DNA of 6,400 nt, taken from contig CAMLNJ010000182.1 of assembly GCA_946481225.1 (NCBI GenBank), forward strand, positions 1 through 6,400, written 5' to 3'. Position 1 is the stretch's first letter, and each line of letters begins with the position of its first letter. The notes under the pieces were generated by a model. The model made no database searches. It worked only from the letters and a program-made list of their open reading frames with translations, and had not been told where the DNA came from. Shown here one piece after another: positions 1-5,200 of this stretch. Origin of the DNA: an uncultured Verrucomicrobiota bacterium (lineage in GTDB: Bacteria; Verrucomicrobiota; Verrucomicrobiae; Opitutales; Opitutaceae). A program made the translations under genes and the position numbers.

Positions 1-39
1 TTCTCCGAAACCGCCGCGCCCCCCGCCGCCCCGCAATAA
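1..39 (+). CDS. Possible C-terminal tail of an upstream gene (partial)
   Basis: Frame 1 reads FSETAAPPAAPQ and then a TAA stop at 37-39. The codons mostly end in G or C, as in the neighbouring real genes, and an Ala/Pro-rich tail is a common C-terminus in GC-rich bacteria. None of the three forward frames here encodes the end of a kinase N-lobe, which should directly precede the kinase sequence that begins at about 43-52. The most economical reading is that another gene ends here. With 12 codons there is no basis for naming a product, and the stretch could equally be non-coding sequence brought in by a rearrangement. Confidence 0.3.
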   Translation, partial: FSETAAPPAAPQ

Positions 40-105
40 GCGTGGGAAAAGATCACCGACTTCTGCGATTCGCGCCGGCTTGGGATCCGCGCGCGCCTGG
101 AGCTG

Positions 106-1752
106 GTGGCGCAGCTTTGCCTTGCGATCCAGCACGCGCACCAGAAGGGCGTGGTGCATCGCGACCTCAAGCCGTCGAACATCCTCGTGCGGATGCACGA
201 CGGCGTGCCAACGGCCAAGGTGATCGACTTCGGCATCGCCAAGGCCACGGGGGCGGGGCCCGGCGAGCGGCCGGCGCTGACGCAGGCGGACCAGTTTATC
301 GGCACGCCCGCCTATCTAAGTCCCGAGATGGCGGCGGGCGGCGCGGACATAGACACCCGCAGCGATATCCACGGGCTGGGCGTGGTGTTGCACGAGTTGC
401 TCACCGGGGCGACGCCCTTTGCGCGGCGGATGGCCGGCCGCACCGACGTCGGTGAGATGCGGCGCATTCTGCGGGAGGAGGACCCGCCCCCGCCCTCGGC
501 CTGCCTCGCGGCTCTTCCGCTGGAAGAACTGGAGGAAGTCGGGGCGCGACGCGGCGCCGAGCCGGCCAGGTTGCTGTCCTCGATCCGCGGCGATCTCGAT
601 TGGATCGCGCTCAAGGCCATGGAGCGTGATCGCGAACGGCGCTACGAGACGGCCTATGGGCTGGCCGCGGATCTGCGGCGACATCTCGCCGACGAGCCGG
701 TCAACGCGCGTCCGCCCGATTGCCTGTATCGCTGGGCGAAGTTTATCCGCCGCAATCGCGTGGCGGTGGCCTCGGGCTCGTTGGTCGTCCTGGCGCTGAT
801 CGGCGGGCTCGGGGCGTCGACCGTGATGTTCTTGCGCGAGAAGCAGGCGCGCGCGGAGCAGGAGCGACTGCGCGTGGTGGCCGAGGCGGCGCGGGCGAAC
901 GAGGCGGCTCTGCGCGCGCAGGCGGAGCGTCGGGAGATGATCGCCCAGGCGGCGGTGCGGCTCAGTCACGGAGACGTGGCGGGGGCCGACGGCTTGCTGG
1001 CTGGAGTTCCCTTCGATCAGGCGCCGCCCTCGCTCGAGGCCGCGCAGGTTTACTCGAAGACGGGCGAGTGGCACGTCCTCGCCGGTCGCTGGCGGGAGGC
1101 CACGGATCGCTTTGCCACGCTCGCTCTCGTGTTGCCCAACGTGGATCCGGCCGATTCCGACGCGATCTCCATCACGCTCCTGCCCGCGGCGGCGACGCTA
1201 TGCCAGGCGGAGGACGCGGCGCGCTACGCGACGATCCGGGCGACGGCGGTGGACCGCTTCTCCGGCACGTCGCGGCCGGTAGTGGCTGAGCAGATACTAA
1301 AGGCCTGCCTGCTGAGGCCGGCGCCGGCGGACACGATGGCGAAGCTTCGTCCGGTGGCCGAGCGGCTGGAGCGCGCGGTGCTCGAGGGCCATCCGGAGCT
1401 GGTCAACAATCCCAGCCGCGTCGCCTGGTCCTGTTTCGCGTTGGGGCTGGTTTATCACCGGCAAGGCGACTTTGCCGCCGCGCATGGCTGGACCCTTCGT
1501 TGCCTGGACGAGTCGGGGGTGAATCCGTCGCGCGATGCCGCCGCCCGTTGTTTGCTGGCCTTGGCCCTGCGCGGGTTGGGGCGCGACGCCGAGGCGCGCG
1601 CCGAACTGGAGGGCGCGGGCGTCGTGATCGACAAGGCCTTCGAGGGGAATCTCAAGCTGGGGAACGTGAACTCGTTCTGGTTCGACTGGGTGAACGCGCG
1701 CGTGCTGCACCGCGAGGCGACCTCGGCCCTGGCGGTTGGGCCGGAGGGATGA
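106..1752 (+). CDS. Membrane-anchored Hanks-type Ser/Thr protein kinase with TPR-like C-terminal domain, N-lobe missing
   Basis: The C-lobe of an ePK-family kinase is clear, numbering from the GTG at 106: catalytic loop HRDLKPSN at residues 18-25, DFG at 41-43, activation and P+1 segment GTPAYLSPE at 66-74, and the helix-F Asp in DTRSDIHGLG at 83-92. The GDLDWIALKA (162-171) and RDRERRYETA segments are typical of the large planctomycete/verrucomicrobial kinase family. One transmembrane helix (about 219-243) is followed by a charged, Ala/Arg/Glu-rich probable coiled coil (about 244-285) and a helical TPR-like region to residue 548. By family analogy the kinase is cytoplasmic, with the C-terminal region across the membrane. 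Homology extends upstream of the GTG: codons 52-105 read ITDFCDSRRLGIRARLEL, matching the family, but an in-frame TAA lies at 37-39. The glycine loop, the VAIK lysine and the helix-C glutamate are absent, so as drawn the protein should not bind ATP normally. It may be a pseudogene, a deletion product or an assembly break. The GTG start is only nominal: GGAG at 99-102 is too close to serve as a good ribosome-binding site. Confidence 0.85.
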   Translation: MAQLCLAIQHAHQKGVVHRDLKPSNILVRMHDGVPTAKVIDFGIAKATGAGPGERPALTQADQFIGTPAYLSPEMAAGGADIDTRSDIHGLGVVLHELLTGATPFARRMAGRTDVGEMRRILREEDPPPPSACLAALPLEELEEVGARRGAEPARLLSSIRGDLDWIALKAMERDRERRYETAYGLAADLRRHLADEPVNARPPDCLYRWAKFIRRNRVAVASGSLVVLALIGGLGASTVMFLREKQARAEQERLRVVAEAARANEAALRAQAERREMIAQAAVRLSHGDVAGADGLLAGVPFDQAPPSLEAAQVYSKTGEWHVLAGRWREATDRFATLALVLPNVDPADSDAISITLLPAAATLCQAEDAARYATIRATAVDRFSGTSRPVVAEQILKACLLRPAPADTMAKLRPVAERLERAVLEGHPELVNNPSRVAWSCFALGLVYHRQGDFAAAHGWTLRCLDESGVNPSRDAAARCLLALALRGLGRDAEARAELEGAGVVIDKAFEGNLKLGNVNSFWFDWVNARVLHREATSALAVGPEG

Positions 1753-1833
1753 TTTTCGACGTCTGATCGCTCTTCTTCGCACGGGGCATCCTTTCGTGGG
1801 AAACGGCCGCGACATAGGTCGCGCTTCCTCTCA
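1753..1833. other. Short intergenic segment after the kinase gene, possible intron domain IV stub
   Basis: There is no gene here and no clear terminator for the kinase gene. One small perfect hairpin is visible, CGCGAC (1808-1813), loop ATAG, GTCGCG (1818-1823). It is flanked by GGAA and TTCC, which could extend the stem across an uneven internal loop. It lies about ten bases upstream of the group II intron domain V described next, where the stub of domain IV would be expected in an ORF-less intron remnant. That assignment is tentative because domain IV has no conserved sequence. No run of T follows the hairpin, so it is a poor intrinsic terminator. Confidence 0.3.
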
Positions 1834-1867
1834 ACCGCCGGATGCGGAAACCCGCATGTCCGGTGGT
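1834..1867 (+). ncRNA. Group II intron domain V catalytic hairpin
   Basis: The hairpin is exactly 34 nt, the canonical domain V size, with the canonical layout. A 9-bp lower helix (ACCGCCGGA, 1834-1842, with TCCGGTGGT, 1859-1867) contains one G.U wobble. Above it is a 2-nt bulge on the 3' side (TG, 1857-1858), a 5-bp upper helix (TGCGG with CCGCA) and a four-base loop AAAC. The wobble falls in the middle base of a CGC triplet (1836-1838), the form of the catalytic triad reported for class C introns, where most other classes have AGC. The loop is not a standard GNRA tetraloop, which may reflect decay or a different pairing with GAAA exposed. Confidence 0.7.
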
Positions 1868-1909
1868 GTGGAAGCCTCGCGGGGCGCATTCCCCGTGAGC
1901 TCATCCGAT
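1834..1909 (+). mobile_element. Group II intron 3'-end relic (domains V and VI)
   Basis: Domain V (1834-1867) is followed by GT and then a domain VI-like hairpin. In domain VI, GGA at 1870-1872 pairs with TCC at 1904-1906. An unpaired A at 1903 occupies the branch-point position. After three weak positions (A.C, G.T, C.C), CTCGCGGGG at 1876-1884 pairs with CCCCGTGAG at 1891-1899 around a six-base loop. The putative intron end is CCGAT at 1905-1909, leaving six bases between the branch-point A and the 3' end, as is normal for group II introns. The CGC-type triad, the GGTGGT-GTG junction and the CGAT end resemble bacterial class C introns as I remember them. No reverse transcriptase and no domains I-III fit in the 81 bases back to the kinase stop codon, so this is a truncated, presumably inactive remnant. 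It was not checked against a covariance model. Confidence 0.7.
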
Positions 1910-1912
1910 CAA

Positions 1913-2089
1913 CCTAGAAATCGCAGTTCAAACCGACCACGGATTACACAGATTGGCACGGATCAATACAGATGCGGGATAGACGAGACGTGGATTATGT
2001 TCACTCGGCGGGTGAGGTCCTATCCGGTTCTAAATCTCTGTTATCCGTGCTCATCTGTGGAATCCGTGGTTACAACTGCGATTTTCAGG
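1913..2089. repeat. Long imperfect inverted repeat, MITE- or REP-like intergenic element
   Basis: The inner arms are 1936-1972 and 2037-2070; both read ACCACGGATT, then CACAGAT and GCACGGAT, with about three substitutions and a 3-base indel. The outer arms continue the symmetry: AAATCGCAGTT at 1918-1928 is the exact complement of 2074-2084, with CCT/AGG ends at 1913 and 2089 and a looser GATC match beyond. The 64-base centre also folds: GGATAG (1977-1982) pairs with CTATCC (2020-2025), and TCAC (2001-2004) pairs with GTGA (2012-2015) at the tip. Each inner arm also repeats itself internally with a period of about 19 bases (CACGGAT...ACAGAT at 1938 and 1957). The base composition is clearly more AT-rich than the flanking genes. 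I recall very similar ACCACGGATT/ACAGAT repeats scattered between genes in Verrucomicrobiota and related genomes, often mis-annotated as small proteins reading TTDSTDEHG. No transposase is present. Confidence 0.8.
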
Positions 2090-2202
2090 ATCAATAGCTG
2101 GTTTCGAGCGAAGGGGCTTCGAGGAAATCGAGGACGAGAACGGCGCGCCGGGGCGGGGGGGACTCGTCGACGAGGGCGAGGACGGTGAAAGATGATACGA
2201 GG

Positions 2203-2238
2203 AAAAGAAAAGCGGCCCGCCTTTGGGAGGCGGGCCGC
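2203..2238 (-). terminator. Intrinsic terminator of the RCC1/MBG gene
   Basis: Read on the minus strand, a perfect 10-bp stem (GCGGCCCGCC, 2238-2229, with GGCGGGCCGC, 2221-2212) encloses a 7-base loop. It is followed at once by TTTTCTTTT (2211-2203). The stem begins 29 bases beyond the TAA of the large minus-strand gene. The T-rich tract is on the minus-strand 3' side only. For plus-strand transcripts the nearest T run (about 2256-2261) lies well past the stem, so any effect on the kinase transcript would be weak. Confidence 0.92.
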
Positions 2239-2267
2239 GAATATCGAGGCGGCGGTTTTTTCGCGGT

Positions 2268-5200
2268 TTATTTGAAGAAGATCAGTTCGGCGGAGACTTT
2301 CTCGTTCGCTGCCGGGCCCGAATCGGCGGGGTCGGGGTCGAAGAGGTAGTGGGCGTGACCGACGACGGTGGCGTCGGCGGGGCTTTGGCGAAGCGTGCCG
2401 GAGATGGTGGCTTTGCGGATGACGGGCTTTGCGGGAGGAGGGTTGATTTGGTCGCTTAAGGAGAACGAGCCGATGAAAGCGCCCGTGGCGGGGGAGACCG
2501 AGAGATGAAACGCACGGGGGTTGGGCGAGGGCGCCGGAATCGATCCATTTGCGCGGAGAGTAAGGGAGGCGGGAAGGGCGGCGACTTCGGCCTCGGTGAA
2601 GAAGTCGCCGAGGAAATCGAGGCCGAAGGGGGCGTCGGTGCCGGAACCGCGGGGGAGCAAGTCGAGGCGTTCGGGGAGGGTGAAGGCCGGGGCCGAGGCG
2701 GTGGCGGAGAGGGGAGGCAGCCACGGATCGAGGGCGGCGGAGAGCTTGGCGGAGAAGCCCAAGCGGTAGGCGGGGTCGAGGGGCTTGGCAGGGGAGGGGC
2801 CTTTCGCCCAAGCAAGGAGGCCCGGAGTTTCGGGGACGTAGAAGCGGTTGGGGAAACGCTGCTGCTCAGTGTGGGGGACGAGGGTGAGTTCGCCGGAGAC
2901 GAAGGAGTCGAGGCGCCTGGCGTAGGGACGGAGGAAGACGCGGAAGAGGCCGTCGGTGCTTTCGGAGTCGGGGGCGAGGAAGGCCGGGCGGGCGGTGCCG
3001 GTGAGCGGGATGCCGTCGGCGAGCTTGCCTTTGAAGGTCATGACGCCGGTGGATGCGACGGAGACGGAGGCGTGGCCGGCGCCGAGCGGGAGGGCGCGGG
3101 GGTCGCTTTCGAGGAGCGGAGTCGGGTCGCGGAGGAGGAGGGTATGGCGGCCAGTCCACGGAGCTTTTTGTTTTTTGCCGGCGACGATGCGCTGGATGAA
3201 GACGCGGGAGCCGGAGGCGATGGAGAGGTTGGCGGGGGAGGCGTCGGCGAAGGAGAGTTCACCGTCGAGGGTGTCGCCGGTGAGCTCGAAGCCGAGGGAG
3301 AGGCCGGTGATGCCTGTGGTGGGAGCGGGACTCCAGGTGGCCTGGGTGGAGGTGCCGTCGGAGGCGGTGAGGCTGCCGCGGATGGAGAGGGCGGAGGGCA
3401 AGGAGGCGAGGTTCAGGGTGCCGGTGAACGTGAGGGCGTTGTTGGGCACGAGGAACTCGAGTTTGCCGCGAGCAGTGCCGGAGGCGTCGACGAGGAGGGC
3501 CTCGTAGGCGCCGGAGAAACCTTCCACCGTCAGGAAAGCGGGCTCGCCGGGGACGAAGCGGTAGTTGGCGGATACGCCGCCGGTGAATGTGACCGGGTAG
3601 CTACCCTCCGGGCTGGCGAGGCCGGCCGTGGTTTTTCCAACGGGGGCGGTGGCGATGGCGGCGGTGGTGTCGCCATTCACGAAGCCGGAGTAGCGCGGCG
3701 AGAAGGCGGGGTTGGGTCTGCGGACGAGGCGGCTGAGGGGCTCGAAGGAGACCTTGAGAGGAGCCTTGTTGATCGTGATCGTGCGGGTGACGGGCGCGGC
3801 GGTGCCATAGTTGTTCCCTCCGGATTGATCCGCTTGGATTTTGGCTTTACCCGCGCCGAGGATGACAAGTTTTCCACCGGAGATGGTGGCGATGCCCGGT
3901 GGTGTCGAAGAGGTCACTTGGAATTCGACGGGGAGGCCGGAGCTGGCGGAGGCGACGAGTGCGACCGGATCGTCGCCGTAGGCGGCGGGAAGGGGTTGCG
4001 GAAAGGTCAGTGTCTGCCTCCAAATGGGTGGAAAGATAGTGAAGGTGAAAGAGCGGGAATAGGAATCGGAGGGGACTGCGCGGGGGTCGTTTACGCTCAC
4101 GTAGGCTATGTATTTTCCGGGGGAGATCGCGTAGGGCACATAGATTTCCCCTCCGGGTGGAGTCACGTCGGGTATCTCGACGTCGACGACACTCGTGTAG
4201 GACACCTCGGTCCTTAGTCCGGGGGGCGAGGTAACGAGGTCCAGCTGGACCGGTTTTCCGGTGAAGCTATAGCTCGATGTCGCCAGAGATATTTCGAAAA
4301 ATTCGGCTTGGAGGACCTCGAACTGGAATTCCACGGGATCGGCCGGCGCGTAAATGGCGTTTCCGGATTGAGTCGCCCTTAGTCTCACGACTCCCACGTC
4401 TTGGATGCTGAGCAGGCCATTGGCATAGGTGGCGGGACCGGAAACGACCGATAGGGATACTGGCAGACCAGATGAGCATTCGGCGAATATGGGAAAGGGG
4501 GCGTCGCCGAATCTTTTATCTTCGATATGAGCGAGGGTGATCGATTGCACGAACTGAAGGATCGGCATCGTCACGTCCACTTCGGCGGCGGGAGCGAATG
4601 TTTCGTTTCCGGCTTGGGTCGCCCGGATCACGACCATGCCTGGTTCTCCGGTAAGGACGAGCGCGGAGCCATCCGCGCTGAGTAGTGCCGGACCTGATAC
4701 GATGGAAAAGGAAACGGGCAGGCCGGAGGTCGAGCGGGCGGAGAGCGACGACAGGGGAATGGGTGCGTCCGTGACATATCGCTCGGGAGGCTGGGCGAAG
4801 GTGATTTCTTGCGGCAGCAGAGCGGCGGCGATGGTCGTTTCCACCGCCGGGGCGGCGGCGTGGTAAAAGGTGCCGGGGTGGCTGGCGCGCACGGTCACCA
4901 CTCCCGGGCCCGTCAGGTAAAGCGTCTTGGTCGCAACCGGGCCGGCGGGGTTTGCGGTGTCGGAAAGAATGGCGGGCCCGCTGACGATTTCGAACGTCGC
5001 GGGCGGCATGTTCACGGCGTCGGTTTCGGTCCGGCAGGTCAGGATGACATAGGGATGCGGGCTCACCGCGACGGGAGCGCTGGCGGCAAGGGTAAGCGCG
5101 CCCTGGGGATTGCCGGTGATTTGAACAGGCTCCACGAGCGCCGACGGCGTGGTTTCATGATAGAAGACCACGCCGCGTCCCAAGCCCGGGCCCGAGTTGT

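Noticed and set aside
42..455. Plus-strand frame from a GTG at 42 across the kinase start
   Set aside because: It runs out of frame through the HRD and DFG region, giving an Arg/Gly-rich peptide. It does not rescue an N-lobe.
316..1074. Minus-strand open frame across the kinase
   Set aside because: It is Arg/Leu/Pro-rich with no motifs and lies opposite the well-supported kinase catalytic and transmembrane regions.
1834..1867. Hairpin as a rho-independent terminator of the kinase gene
   Set aside because: No T tract follows, and the 34-nt layout with a 2-nt bulge matches group II domain V instead.
1936..2070. CRISPR-like repeats
   Set aside because: Only two arms in inverted orientation plus a short internal duplication are present. 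There are no regular spacers and no cas genes.
1736..2188. Plus-strand open frame spanning the intergenic region
   Set aside because: It passes through the intron relic and the inverted repeat. Its peptide is a translation of structured RNA and repeat sequence, a known source of spurious small proteins.
2041..2811. Minus-strand open frame ending in TTDSTDEHG
   Set aside because: Most of it is a shifted-frame shadow of the RCC1/MBG gene end, and its tail reads the inverted repeat. It also crosses a strong terminator.
2505..4217. Long plus-strand open frame (570 codons), Gly/Glu-rich
   Set aside because: It lies antisense to the RCC1/MBG gene, its composition is low-complexity Gly/Ala/Glu with no domain, and the opposite strand encodes clear MBG-like and C-terminal motifs. 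It is a GC-driven shadow.
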